From Smittia aterrima (lineage: Eukaryota; Arthropoda; Insecta; Diptera; Chironomidae): a stretch of DNA of 64,000 nt. Under the pieces are notes generated by a model. That model had not been told where the DNA came from. It saw nothing but the letters and a program-made list of their open reading frames with translations, and made no database searches. Both the position numbers and the translations under genes were made by a program. This document shows positions 31,401 through 43,895 of the stretch, one piece after another; the stretch's first letter is position 1, and every line of letters begins with the position of its first letter. The stretch covers positions 4,784,243-4,848,242 of the forward strand of contig CP093829.1 of the NCBI GenBank assembly GCA_033063855.1. The letters are read 5' to 3'.

Positions 31401-33135
31401 AATAAAGTTTCTTTTATGATAGCAGGTCAGATGTCAGAGCCACTTGTACGCCGTTTAATTGATGGGATTTATTTAACTGCTAAGCTACTGGTTCTTTCGT
31501 TTTATTCTGTTCATGTCATTTCAATTTTTATGATGTTTCGTTTTTTCATTTTGTGTGTAAGCCTCCGACCTCTGTGATGATGAAAATGTGAGTCAATTAT
31601 CCACCGTAAGCACTTTTACTCGTTTCGTTTGCCACCCGATATGTGCTGAGTGTAGCTAAAGTGATTGTTGCTCCTAACGTTTGATTACACAACCGCAAAT
31701 GGGCTTCAATATTGCACCCAAATCGGTCTCATAAATCACGCCATTGATTTGTCAATGCTGAAAAACAATTGAATAATTCATTCCCTCTCTTTACATTGAA
31801 TAGATCGTGAAAATGCCTAATCACATGGCACTCAGGCATGAGGAATTAAAATATTAAACACAAGAGAAAGAAATATTGACCAGCAACTTAATTTATTGTT
31901 CAACTTCTGTCAATCTCTTTCTCTCTCAAAGCGAATAGTGAAATGATTTCGCTTTTGCGGTTGAGACAAATCGATGAAAAAGCTCTAAACTCTTTTCAAC
32001 AAAGTTTCAGGAAAGAAATAAAACACAAAAACTTTACAAGATTTCTTAATTCAACAAACATGTCCATGAATCAAGCGGCGCATAAACATTTTTTTCTGCA
32101 ACGTGTGCTTGTGAAAACTATTGTCAAACACAGCACGCAAGTTGATACGAATTAATTATTATTCGGGCTCCTAATGAGTCAAACATGTTGACGCAGGCGG
32201 CGTGTTGAGCTCCGCACACAAATTTTTCGATAAAAATTTATGTTCAACTCGAAAAGAAATCCTTGAAGCTGACGCTCTTCCTTTCCTCGAGCAATTCCTT
32301 TCTCGTTCCGCATCACAAACGACACCTTATCAAACCAAATCAGTGTCATTAAACTTCCTTCTCTCATGTCTCATCATCCCGAAAAGAAAACCCGAAAGCA
32401 CGCATGCTCTCTCCGATGCGTGCAAGTAACGTTCTTGACATAATTCTTAAAGCTCGGACAAATTCAGTTACGAATGCAAGGAAAAGCTTCTCATCTCTGA
32501 CTCATATTCTCTCGCTCACATTTAGCTTGGCTCACTTACTGGTCGAGTGGAGAAAATCGTAAACGTAAAATTCGCTTGTGACAAGTGTTCGCTCAAAGTT
32601 AAATATTCGAGTGGAGTCGACGCGAATGCGCACGATCCAGAGCGCGATAACTCAATGTTTGTGTTTAACTGCAGGAAAACTCTGCTAACTTTCCTCATGT
32701 TCAAGGAGAGAGCTAACAAACTTTTTTGTTCGAATCACAATCACACATAGAGAATTTTCCGAGCGAGAAAATAATTTTTTTTTGCTTCTCAGCGTTGGAC
32801 TAAAAATAAAGAATTTTCCTCCGCGAAAAATCTTTCAGTTTTCCGTGTAGCGTTCGTGTCGAGTAACGGCAGAGAAAAAAAATCTCTCGGAGGGAAAATT
32901 TCATTTCTGGATTTCATTCAGAAAGTGAAGGAAAGTCTTTTGTGAGGAGAATTATCAAAGCTGTTCATGGAAAACTCTTCTCGTTAGTTACAATTCACTA
33001 ATGTGTTCATAGTTGCTCATAACTGGAAGTTATTTGAGTGAAAGAATTTTCCCATTCGAGCGTTAATCGAGTGAAGAAGAAAATTGTGTGAAGAAAAATT
33101 TTGAATTTGAAGTGAAAAAGTGAATAAGAAGAAGA
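28484..33135. other. Non-coding stretch upstream of the Na,K-ATPase beta gene
   Basis: About 4.6 kb with no supported gene. Overlapping open frames on both strands at 30736-31052 reflect low stop density and have no domain or splice support. A small ATG frame at 30524-30643 (39 codons, good start context) is too short to judge. The last part, about 32900-33135, is probably the 5'UTR of nrv2. Alternative first exons of nrv2 could lie here, since the Drosophila gene uses them, but none was identified. Confidence 0.4.
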
Positions 33136-35778
33136 ATGGCGGATAAAAATAAGTCGGGAGAATTCTACAACCGTCCTGAGAAGCAGAGCTGTGGGACCTT
33201 CTTCTGGAATGCTGAAACTAAGCAGTTCATGGGACGTACAAGCGGCAGTTGGGGTAAGACTTAGGCGTTTTTTTTTCCTTCGCGTTCTCTCTCTTTTCAT
33301 GGCGATAAGAAGAAAGCTTTGGCCTTCGCTTGGTTAAACTTGGACTATAATCAACAAATTGACAAGCGCGAGTTGCTAGACTTCTGGCGCCAAAGACGAC
33401 GTCATCTAACTGACTTTGATGATACTTTTCATTATGTAAATTTCATGTTGGTGTAAACTATTCGTTCATAACTTTATTCCTTGGAGTGAAAGAAAAGGTT
33501 TTTTATGAGTGAAGGGGTTGAAAAGGAAGCTCCGGGGGTGGGGAGGTCATAAAAGGCCAACAAACACTCTTTCATAAAAAAAAAAGCTTTTATTTAAAAG
33601 CTTGATTGGAATTCAAACGAGAAAGAGAGAAAGCGAGTTCTGGAAAAGGAACGGCTCGTGTATGCTAATCACAATTTATTTTCATTATGTTCGAGACAAT
33701 AAATACGCAAGAGTGTTGAGCTCCAGCCCAGAGGGAAAATCTCCTTCATAAACTAATTCACGTCCATTACTTTCTCAATCAAGCTGAAATTTTCCTCTCC
33801 CGCTTTATTAATAGACTCGTACAGATGATTTTTCTCGTCGTTGTTTGAGCAAAATTATTTTCTTCATTTGATGCGAGTTTTGATAAATGCCGCGAGACGC
33901 TCAGAAATTCTCTTTTCTTCATAAATTCGCCTCCCACTGGCCGGAAACTTCTTAGAGATACTCAAGGAAATTTTCAAAAATAAATTTGATGATGCCGCAA
34001 AGAAGAAGAAAACTTTATTTTTATGACGCTTCGTTGCTGATGTGTCCAATCTAAATTTATCTCAAAACACAACTCAAGCTTAGCTCAGCGTCACGTTCAT
34101 CGTAGAACGATGACGACAAGTCTGTAAGCTTTATGTAATGGATTGAGAGACAAGAGAGCGAGAGGAAAATCAGATTTGCAAATCTGTTACCTCCGAAGCA
34201 ATTAATTCTTTACGTCCATCAAGTCCATCGTGTTTGGTATCGTCCATAAGAATATCGATTTCGAGCTCATTACATGTAATGTCAATCCACAGCCGCAGCG
34301 GTTTCGTGCAGCGCTTTCCGTCTCGAAAGTTAAAATGTTGCCAGACTTGGGCAATAATTTAAATATTTCCGACAAACCTTACGTGATAAATATCAATTAA
34401 CAACGTGGAAATATTCAGAATGTGAATCACCTGTTAGACGAATCACGCCATTTGAAGGTCTCAGCTTCAAATGAGCACAAATTTGTTCATTACTTTGCGG
34501 CAATCTCGTGGTTCGCTATCAATATTCCAGTTATGTCGTCGACGAAGTCGTCTACGCGCCTCGAAACTATTGATTTTTCCCTTAATGCCGCCTTAAGCTT
34601 CAGGGCTCTTCAAAGCATTAGGAAGTATCATGATTGCACTCAGATACTCAGATGTGCTTTGACGTAAGATATTCAAACGTAATCACTTAGAATGGTGGAA
34701 AACATATCAATCAACGTTACGACGAATGTTTCTTCCGTTGCTATGCAAACATCTCATGAGCTTATTTGACAAATTGTTACTTTGAATTTTGCAGGAAAAA
34801 TTCTCCTCTTCTATTTGATTTTCTACGTCGTCTTGGCTGCTTTCTTCATGGGCTTATGGGGTCTCTTCGCCACGACACTCAGCGATGACAAGCCCAAGTA
34901 CGAATTGAAGGACAGTATCATTGGAGACAATCCCGGATTGGGTTTCAGACCAATGCCACCAGAGTCGAACGTTGAGAGCACTTTGGTCTGGTATGAGAAG
35001 AACAATCCAAACAACTCGAAATACTGGGTCGATGAAATTGACTCGTTTTTGGATGGTGAGATGAATAATAATTTTGACTTCGTTTGCATATTTACTCACT
35101 CGATTAATTTCGTTTTCAGAGTTCAAGTCGAAGAACAATTCGAAGACCGTTGATTGCCGTAAATATGATCCCACAGAGTTGGAAGCTTGTAAGATTGACT
35201 TGGCTGCCTTCAGCCCTTGCACATCAAAGGAAGGATTCGGTTACGAAAAAGGCCAACCTTGTATCTTCCTTAAACTCAACAAGATCTTCAATTGGGTTCC
35301 CGATTATTACTTCTCCGAAAGTGAATTGCCCGATAAGATGCCAAAGACTTTGAAGGATCACATCAAGAGTCGCGAGAAGGATCGCAAGAAGTTGGAAGTT
35401 GTTTGGATCTCGTGCGAGGGTGAGAATCCCGCTGATGTTGAAAATCTCGGAACTGCCATTAGCTACAAGAGCATGGGCGGTGAACAGGGCTTCCTTGGAA
35501 AGTATTTCCCCTTCCGTAAGACTCCAGGTTATTTGCAGCCACTCGTTGCCGTTCGCTTCGAATCAATTAAACGTAAGCTTTCAATTCCTCCCCAATAATC
35601 GACGATGATTTATTCAAAAGCTAATGAACTAAATTGCTTTCCATTTCTTATTTCAGCTGGCGTATTGATCAACATTGAATGCAAGGCATGGGCGAAGAAC
35701 ATTAAGCATGATCGTCAGGATAGACGTGGCTCTGTTCACTTCGAATTGATGATTGATGATGCATCAAAGAAGAATTAA
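33136..35778 (+). CDS. Na+/K+-ATPase beta subunit, nervana 2-like (317 aa)
   Basis: Coding exons 33136-33253, 34795-35055, 35120-35572 and 35657-35778 join with consistent phases and GT/AG borders to 317 residues. The protein has a short cytoplasmic N-terminus carrying the beta-subunit signature (FFWNAETKQFMGRTSGSW), one membrane helix at about residues 41-65, and a large extracellular domain with conserved blocks: DSIIGDNPGLGFRPMPPE, KYWVDEIDSFL, three Cys pairs (including DCRKYDP...EACKID and GQPCIFLKLNKIF) and GYLQPLVAVRF near the end. It is the type II chaperone and regulatory subunit that assembles with the alpha catalytic subunit at the plasma membrane and, in insects, in septate junctions. 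The blocks GFRPMPPE.NVESTLVWY and GENPAD.EN point to nrv2 rather than nrv1. Intron 1 is 1.5 kb, unusually long for this region. The gene is complete. Confidence 0.97.
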
Positions 35779-38700
35779 ATCGATTGAATTGTTCATGTGT
35801 TGTGACGATGAGTTTACCAATTCTCATTGTGAGAGAAAATAGTGAAAAATCAATGAAAAGTGTTTAGTAAAATTATATCCCGAAGAGAGTTTTCCGTTCG
35901 TTTTCCGTTGACTTTGCTTCCGTCCCTAATTGATTTTGAATAATTAATGTTTAATTAGTTTAAAAGTTTATCACGAAGAATTCGTTTAAATATTCCCGAG
36001 GATTATCCATTAATCAAATAATTTATTTCTTGAATTTTTTTCGTTTCAAATTGTTAGTGAAATAGATGAGATAACAAAGCGGTTACTTTGCAAAACTATC
36101 CACTCGACCATTTCTCTAAGTACAAAGAAATCAAAAACAATGTGTAACAGATGGGTTCATGAAAACAGAAAAAAAAAGTTTCTAAAATATTTATTTAAAG
36201 TTCTACGAAATAATGAAAAACATAAAAAAAAATATTAAAGTAGAGATGAAGAAAAAGTTTTGAAAAATATTGAAAATAAAATGTTTGGATAGTTACACGT
36301 GAGTTAACTCACTTTAGTTACATGAGAGAAACACCATAAATTTACATTAGCGCGATTCGAATCACGTGTAGGTCTAAGAACTTTGTCTAGTGTTCAATGA
36401 AAAACTTTAAAGAAAGCAGCAAAAAAAAAAAAGATTTCGCGTGACGCAGACAAAACGATTCTGACTTTTCTTTTCGACGAGAAAGCCATGTGAAAAATAA
36501 TGTGCCTACCAGCAATTTCGAAACTTTCATGTTCTGACAAAAGCAAACTTCAAAACAAAATTCAATCTTTTGCATCTCACTTTTCAGAGTTTTTGAGTAG
36601 AATTTTTGCGAATTTCTAATGAAGATTAATGGCGAACTTATAAACTAACATTTCCTGATGCGGAACAAATCTTATTCTTAAAACTACTTGTGGTCGTCTC
36701 AATGAAATTCGATGATCAATTTGGATTCTCATGTTTCATCGAGGCGACAATTGGCGATTCATTTCAAAGAAAGAACCATTTAGCTTAGATAAACAAAGAG
36801 GAATATCAAGCGATATTAAGTAGATAACTATTCTCATTGAAGTTTTTTGCATGCTGATTGGTGGATGGAGATCATTATCGTAGCGAATCTAACTTTGATT
36901 ATTCGATTTTGCTTTTCTTTAAATGACTCCATGAAAGTTTCTTAGACGAAAGTCTCAATTGACGGGAAGGGAAGAAGCAAAAAAAAAAATCTTAAGAAGA
37001 ATTCAAAATTGTACTAAAACTTTTCCAATATTATTGATCGAAGTTAAATAAAGGTTCAGCTTTACGAATAAAAGTTTAAAATTCATCGTGAGCTTTCACT
37101 TTTCATTCTCGCTTATCTGAACAAACATTTTCATTTTCAGCGTCTCTCAGTAACAGGTATCAGTTGATTTGGCTTGATTCCAAATAAAGTTTTTTTTCCT
37201 CGAAAGCCATTAATCTTTTTCTTTTATCGCTCGCGTTTCCCTACAAAGATCAATTCAAATGCATGTGATGCAAAAAGCAGCAATAAACGATAAATTTAAA
37301 TTTAAGCAATCGCGATTTGCATAATCGTCGATAGATTTGATAATCGCGCTCTATATTACTTAGTGGCTTTGAATTATTTCCTATTACCATACAATCACCG
37401 AAAAAAAAGATCTGAGCAGAGTTTTTGTTCGTTAACTACGTAGACTCATTGAACTCCCCCCAGACTCTTTAAAGCTGAAGATTGAATCAACAATTGGCTC
37501 TCTCTCAACTCAATAAATCAACGTAGCGTACGAACAAAACCTCTTGCAATCTAGAACTCCATTCCATTTAGATATTTTGTGCCTTTTCATCTTGCATAAA
37601 TTATTAGACAAACAACAATTGCCTTTGACATTTTCTGTTATTTTTTTTTTGTGCTTAGCTCGTCCCCGACTCTTAATGGGTTCTTTGTACTTTCTGTGGT
37701 GCACTCTCTAGCCACACAGCGCCAACCCATTATTGTTGCCATAATTTATGAATTCAAACTCATATCTTATGCGGATGGAGAGACAATTGCCACTTAAAAA
37801 GTCAATAATTACAATCATGCCAATAAAAAGCGATTGGTTCACAAGACATTCAACTATGAACCATGTCTTGAGGCAGCGAGTGGTGAGAAGACGGCGAGAA
37901 CAAAAAAATTTGCATCAAAAATCAACAAATCACCAACTGGCGTCAACAACCAACATTCAACAAGGCCCTTTTGTCTTCTATCGTGGCAATAAATATCTTG
38001 AACTTATTTTTTTTTCTCCTCACTCTCGTCGTCAAGTCGACACAATGCAACGAGCAAAGAGAGAGAGCGATTTGCTTTTTCAACAAAACTTTTATTGTTT
38101 ATTCATGTTCGACTAAATATCATTCATGTAGGTGGAAGGAACTTGAGTCTTTTGAGTGTAACAGAATTTCTTTTATCTTCCAAAGTCTTTTTCGTCGAGC
38201 GTAAGCAAACATGAAATTTCGCTGTTACCGCAACTATTACGCGGTGTTACTTGATACAAATGATCGTTAGCTCTCCTTCTCTTTCTCAAATAATCATCAA
38301 GCATGTAAACGATTTGTGCAATTGTTGTTGAGGAGAAACAATAAACATAAAAACTGCAAAACAAGCAATTATGCAAAAAAGAAAAAAAAAAGTTTACAGC
38401 CGCTTGAACAAACTCATTTATATCTTATTTAATTAGAAGATTGTTCAATTTCATGTTTAATGTGCAATTTCTATGCAAATCGAATGTTGTTCGACTCATT
38501 GTTTAGCCGCCAAGATAAAATTTATTAATTTCGCTGTCGATTGTTTTGAAGGAATCTCATTAGAGAGAAGCGATGAAGGGAATGTTGAAGGTTTTAGTTT
38601 CCACTTTGCCCATGATTATTGAATCAGGCTTGTTCAGCTCAAAAGCTTCAACGAGCAATCTAATATCAGACATTATGTCATAAAAATGCTTCGCGTAGCA

Positions 38701-39212
38701 GGTCTCGAGAATAAAGCGAATTAGATGTCGTAAAGCTCACGACTGCGAACATGAAACGGTAGCGTCGTTCGACTAATGGCGCGTAAAATAGCAAATCCCA
38801 TTTTTATTATTAATTCACTAATTGCTGGCCACTGCAGCTCACAGCTTTTTCATGATTAGTTAAAGCGTAAAAATCGCCTTTTTTCTTTTCTCGCTATTCA
38901 GTCGCACCTCACTCAGTGCCATTAGATTACTTAAGCTTTTAATCCGATTAAATTGATAGCTCAAGCAAACTACAACAAGTGGTCTCGTTGATGTTCGTCA
39001 CTGTGATTTCCCTAGCAACTAAATTATCAGTTTATTCGCGAAATCAATTCGTCGGAGCGGATGAATGACAAACAACTTTCCGGAAGCTTCCGTTCCGTGT
39101 TGAGTTTCTTGTTTTTGTTTCAACAAAAGTTAATTATAAAACAATGAATCAGGATTTGTATTTAATTTTGATTTCAATGGAATTTTGAATCAGATTTAGT
39201 TCTGAGTTTGAA
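35779..39212. other. Non-coding stretch between nrv2 and the OBP-like array
   Basis: It holds the nrv2 3'UTR and then about 3 kb of AT-rich sequence in which I see no gene. The 122-codon frame at 37748-38116 is basic and low in complexity and has no signal or domain. A TATAAAA at 39135-39141 lies about 75 bases before the first OBP-like ATG and may be its promoter. Confidence 0.4.
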
Positions 39213-40056
39213 ATGAAACCAACAAAATCTTTTTTGCTATGCAAAGCTGTTGCTTTTGTTCTCGCAATTTGGATCGGAATGGTTTGTTGAAATAATAGAA
39301 AATTAATCAGAATAAAATTTTGTTTTCTAGGCTGCTTCAGATGATTACGATTATAGTTACAATTCAGGGGGTGCCGAGAGTCCATCTGAATATCCAGCTT
39401 ACGGTGATTATGCGCCATCCAACGATTATAATTATGATTATGCTCCGTCCAACGATTATAATTATGATTATGCGCCATCGAACGATTATAATTATGACAA
39501 TGCGCCATCGTACGGTGACTACGGAAACGAAGCCGAGCAGTGCGAATACTTGAAATCGAACATGGTTGAAGATTTGAATTCATGTTGCAAATACCCAGAC
39601 CTGACTATAGCTGAAGATAATTTTATGGATTGCCTGAATAAGTGCCTTGAATTGGAGGACCCAATTGTCGCGAGTTGCTGCAGTTTGACTTGCTGTTTTG
39701 AAAGTATTGGAATCGTACAATATACCAGAGACGACCATGGAGTTGCAATAGAAGCATCTGGAGTGGACGTCGATAGTTTAGTCAAATCGTTCTTACAATC
39801 CGTTGATTATGACGAGGCTTGGATTTCTGTCTTAACTGAGAGTGCATCAAAATGTGTCGATCAATATTTTACAACTGAAGGGGAAGTAGATTGCGAAATT
39901 ATTCCTGTTTCACTCTACACTGTTGTCGATTGCATTTTCAATGAAAATTTTCTGAAATGTCCTTATTGGAATCCAAACGACAACTCCCAATGTGAAAACA
40001 ATCGTCAATTCACAGAAAAGTGCATGAAAGCAGGAGAAGGTTTGTTGCAACAATAA
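39213..40056 (+). CDS. OBP-like gene A: Tyr/Asp-repeat plus Plus-C-like Cys domain (264 aa)
   Basis: Exons 39213-39281 and 39331-40056 join in phase 0 (GTTTGT donor, TTTTCTAG acceptor). Exon 1 is almost exactly the signal peptide. Mature residues 24-90 form an acidic Tyr-rich segment with three tandem APSNDYNYDY units. The remaining ~170 residues hold about 15 cysteines in the order C, CC, C..C, CC, C.CC, C, C, C, C-P-Y-W, C, C. The central FES.GI and W..VLTESASKC blocks and the terminal CPYWNP...C......C block resemble Plus-C odorant-binding proteins, soluble carriers of small hydrophobic ligands. The Plus-C assignment rests on this pattern and not on a search. It ends with a Gln-rich CMKAGEGLLQQ. 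First and longest-repeat copy of its subgroup (A-D). Confidence 0.8.
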
Positions 40057-40333
40057 CGTTGATTTATTGAAACTTTTTGAACATTCCTTCGGCATGTTTC
40101 GGATCATTTACAAATTTAAACCGAAATAATAAACTAATTGACATGGTTGATTATATGACAACAGTTTTGGTTGTGCACCGGTAAATATGGTGTTTATGAC
40201 GAACAACTTTCGGAAGCTTCCGCTCCTTGTTCAACTTCTTGTTTTGTTTTTATTCGAGTAAAGTATTCAATCAGGAAAAGTATTTATTTTGATTTCAATG
40301 GAATTTTAAATCAGGCTTAGTTCTGAGTTTGAA

Positions 40334-41072
40334 ATGGAAGCTTCAAAATTATATTCGCTCGTGTTTGTTCTCATATTTTGGATCGGAATGGTTTGTTCGA
40401 ATTACTGAAAGTTCTTCAGAATAAAATTTCGTTTTCTAGGCTGTTTCAGATGATTACGATTATAATTACAATTCAGGGGATGCCAAGAGTCCATCTGAAT
40501 ATCCAGCTTACGGTGATTATGCGCCATCGTACGGTGACTACGGAAACGAAGCTGAACAGTGCAACTACTTAAAATCGAACATGGTTGAAGATTTCAAATC
40601 ATGTTGCAAATACCCAGATCTAACAATAACTGAAGATAATTTTTATAATTGCATATCGAAGTGCTTTGAATTGGAGGACGAAGCTGTCTCATATTGTTGC
40701 GGTTTGACTTGCTGTTTTGAAAGTGAGGGAATCGTAAAATATACCAGAGATGACCGTGGAGTTGCAATGGAAGCATCTGGAGTGGACGTTGATAGTTTAG
40801 TCAAATCGTTTTCACAATCCGTTGACTATGACGAGGCTTGGGTTTCTGTCTTAACTGAGAGTGCATCAAAATGTGTCGATCAATATCTTACACTCGAAGC
40901 AGAAGCAGATTGCGAAATCATTCCTGTTTCACTTTACACTGTTGGCGATTGCATGTACAGGAACAACTTGCTCAATTGTCCTTATTGGAATCCAGACGAC
41001 AACTCCCAATGCGAGAACAATCGTCAGTACGCCGAGAAATGCATGAAACCAGAACAAGACTACGCTTATTAA
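40334..41072 (+). CDS. OBP-like gene B (229 aa)
   Basis: Exons 40334-40390 and 40440-41072 encode a 19-residue signal peptide beginning MEASKLYSL, then a short Tyr/Asp segment in which only one APSYGDYG unit remains, and a complete Cys domain (CNYLKSNM...CMKPEQDYAY). It is close to gene A through the Cys domain (shared ASGVDVDSLVKSF and SVDYDEAW), but three repeat units are missing, so the repeat segment contracts and expands independently of the domain. No clear TATA box is seen upstream. Confidence 0.8.
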
Positions 41073-41291
41073 TTCAAGCTTTGTTTATCGAAACTTTTTG
41101 AGCATCCCTTCTGCACATTTTGAACTTTTTGCAAACATAAACAGAATGTTGTTATGGCGAACAACTTTCGGCAGCTTCCGTTCCTTGTTTAACTTCTTGC
41201 TTTGTTTTTATTCGAGTAAAATATTTAATCAAGAAAAGTATTTATTTTGATTTAAATGGAATTTTAAATCAGACTCAGTTCTGAGTTTGAA

Positions 41292-41983
41292 ATGGAAGCT
41301 TCAAAATTTTATTCGCTCGTGTTTGTTCTCATATTTTGGATCGGAATGGTTTGTTCAAATTACTAAAAAATTCTTCAGAATAAAATTTCGTTTTCTAGGT
41401 TGTTCCAGATGATTACGATTTCAATTCAGTGAATTCAGAGAGTCCATCTGAATATTCAGCAAACGGAGATGAAGGCGATCAATGCAAATATTTGGAATCA
41501 AACGTGGCTGTAAATTTCACTTCCTGTTGCAATTGTCCAGACCTAACTATAAATGAAGACGATTTTATGGACTGCTATGGGAAGTGCGATAATTTAAAGG
41601 ATAAAGTCTCTGATTGCTGCATTTTGACTTGCTTTCTTGAACAAACTGGCATGATAGCATTTACCAGAGACGATAATGGAATCGCTTTAGAAGCATCGAT
41701 GATTGACGCGAACAGTATAGTCAAATCTCTGGCACAGTCAGTTGACTATGACAAGGCTTGGATTTCTGTCTTAACTGAGAGTGCAACAAAATGCGTCGAT
41801 CAATATCCTTTACTCGAAGGAGAAACAGAATGCGAAATCATTCCTGCTTCGCTTTACAACGTTTTCGAATGTACCTACAAAGAAAATTTTGCAAATTGTC
41901 CTTATTGGAATCCAGGCAACAACTCTCAATGCGATTACAATCGTCAGTACATAGAAAAGTGCGGTGTAGGCTTATTGATTTAA
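41292..41983 (+). CDS. OBP-like gene C, lacking the Tyr-repeat segment (213 aa)
   Basis: Exons 41292-41348 and 41399-41983. The signal exon is nearly identical to gene B's, but the segment between signal peptide and first Cys has only about 30 residues (DDYDFNSVNSESPSEYSANG...) and no YDY repeats. One Cys of the usual set is altered: the TCC triplet reads TCFLEQTG. The C-terminus is short (KCGVGLLI) because of a stop in the region that is CMKP in others. A functional gene is likely, as the frame and splice sites are intact. Confidence 0.78.
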
Positions 41984-42189
41984 GATCGGTTCCATCAAAC
42001 CGGAACAATTCGTTTTGCACTCACTTTTTTTGAAACATTTTTAGTGTTATCACAGAAGTAAACTCCACAACTTGTAAGAGCTTCCGATTAACTTTTTTTT
42101 GTTTTTTGAATGTCGAACCTAATCAAACTTTATTTTCCATATAAACTGAAATAATAAAACTTTCCATTGGAGTGAGCTCTGAGCTTGAA

Positions 42190-42957
42190 ATGGAAGCTTC
42201 AAAATTTTATTTGCTCGTGTTTGTTCTCATATTTTGGATCGGAATGGTTTGTTGAAGTTAGAAAAAATTCTTCATAATAAAATTTGGTTTTTAGGTTGTT
42301 TCAGATGATTACGATTATAACTACAATTCAGGGGATGCCCAGAGTCCATCTGAATATCAGGCTTACGGTGATTATGCTCCATCGAACGATTATAATTATG
42401 ATAATGCGCCATCGTACGGTGACTACGGAAACGAAGCCGAACAGTGCAACTACTTGGAATCGAACATGGTTGATGACTTCAGATCATGTTGCAAATACCC
42501 AGATCTCGCTATAGAAGAGGATCTGTACATGGAATGCGTTATGAAGTGCTCTGAATTGGAGGACAAAGCTGTTTCAGAATGCTGCAGTTTGTCTTGCAGT
42601 TTTGAAAGTATGGGAATTGTACAATATACCAGAGATGACCGTGGAGTTGCAATAGAATCATCCGGTATTGACTTGGACAGTTTTATCAATTCGTTGGCGC
42701 AAACAGTTGACTTTGATGAGTCTTGGGTTTCTGTCTTAACTGAAAGTTCAAAAAAATGTGTCGATCAATATTTTACACTCGACGGACAAAGGGATTGCGA
42801 TATCATTCCTTCTTCTTTATTCGACGTTATCAATTGCATTTACGTCGAAAATTTGCTCAATTGTCCTTATTGGAATCCAGACGACAACTCCCAATGCGAA
42901 AACACTCGTCAGTACGTAGATAAATGCATGAATCCAAAAGCAGAAGACGCTTATTGA
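42190..42957 (+). CDS. OBP-like gene D (239 aa)
   Basis: Exons 42190-42246 and 42295-42957 (acceptor TTTTTAG). Two repeat units, APSNDYNYDN and APSYGDYG, precede CNYLESNM. All domain cysteines are present except that TCC is TCSFES... as in several other copies, and the C-terminus is CMNPKAEDAY. TATAAA at 42140-42145 lies about 50 bases before the ATG. Closest to A and B. Confidence 0.8.
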
Positions 42958-43169
42958 TTCAAGATCGGTTTATTGGAAGTTCCAATTTGAAACTTTTCAA
43001 CATTTTTTTTTTGTTAACTTTGTTATACAGAAATAAAAATTACAACATGAACTAGAGCTTCCGTTCACCTGTTTTCTTTTAGATTTCCAACCTAATCAAA
43101 CTTTATTTCGATAAATATTTCATACTCATATTGGATACAGAATGCCTCACGATTTCTGTTGCACTTCTA

Positions 43170-43292
43170 ATTGTTCTCGACTGAATCTCCAAAGAAATTT
43201 ACATAAATTGCCCTAATTTCAATCCAGGTGGCAATTCAAAGTGTGAATTTAATTACCAGTACGCGATGATCCGCATGGAATCATTAAAATAG
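43170..43292 (+). pseudogene. OBP-like 3'-end relic (43.2 kb)
   Basis: The sequence translates as the last third of the family: NCPNFNPGGNSKCEFNYQYA, then MIRMESLK and TAG at 43290-43292, preceded by a damaged VLDCISKE with an in-frame stop. No upstream exon belongs to it. Nearly the same relic occurs at 59169-59278, showing that the fragment was duplicated as a relic. Confidence 0.7.
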
Positions 43293-43337
43293 TTCAACAT
43301 CAAAACATTTGATGAAATAAAATTATTCCTCAAGAAA

Positions 43338-43471
43338 ATTATTCCTCATGCGATCTACAATGTTCAACGAAAACTTTCTGAAGTGTCCTTATTGGAATTC
43401 CAAACGACGACTCCACGTGTGAAAACAATCGTCAGTTCACAGAAAAGTGTATTAATAATCAGTTGAAATAG
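43338..43471 (+). pseudogene. OBP-like 3'-end relic with frameshift (43.4 kb)
   Basis: It encodes MFNENFLKCPYWN, then a one-base insertion, then PNDDSTCENNRQFTEKCI ending NNQLK and TAG at 43469-43471. It is most like the ends of genes E and P. The IIP block just upstream is also recognisable but shifted. A second small relic, DDIGVAIEATEINEDV, lies at 43675-43730 and recurs at 56778-56834. Confidence 0.7.
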
Positions 43472-43842
43472 CTTGGTTCGAACAGGAATAGTTCAGACGA
43501 TTATTTAGCACTTTTTATTTTTGTCAGAGTTATTGCATTTGTGAAGTTTTTAAATTGAATGAAGTTGAAATTATGTTCTGCCTTTACGAAGTACATTTTG
43601 TGCTTCGTAGTTAGAAGTATCGTTAAACGATTGAAAAAAGAATGACAGCATGATGAAGTGTATTGAACTATAGATGGAAGATGACATTGGAGTTGCTATT
43701 GAAGCAACAGAAATCAACGAAGACGTCTTCTGTGTCGTGTTGAAAAAAGAACAGATTATTTAAACGTTCATTCCAATGTTTCTCAATATCGTTCACATTA
43801 GCAAAAAATAACTTCGCTAACTTTTTGTTTAAAGTTAAAACC

Positions 43843-43873
43843 TATATAAACTGAAATAATAAAAGTTCTCAGT
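43843..43873 (+). promoter_or_regulatory. TATA box and initiator of OBP-like gene E
   Basis: TATATAAA (43843-43850) is followed 26 bases later by CTCAGTTAG, with the initiator TCAGT at 43869-43873. The same TATATAAACTGAAATAATAA arrangement precedes many copies: D at 42140, H at 46913, K at 51399, L at 52400, O at 55335, P at 57016 and Q at 58064. The shared core promoter predicts co-expression of the array. Confidence 0.75.
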
Positions 43874-43895
43874 TAGTTCAATTCTTTGATTCGAA

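Noticed and set aside
37748..38116. 122-codon basic frame in the nrv2-OBP interval
   Set aside because: Low complexity, no domain or conserved start; overlapped by another frame.
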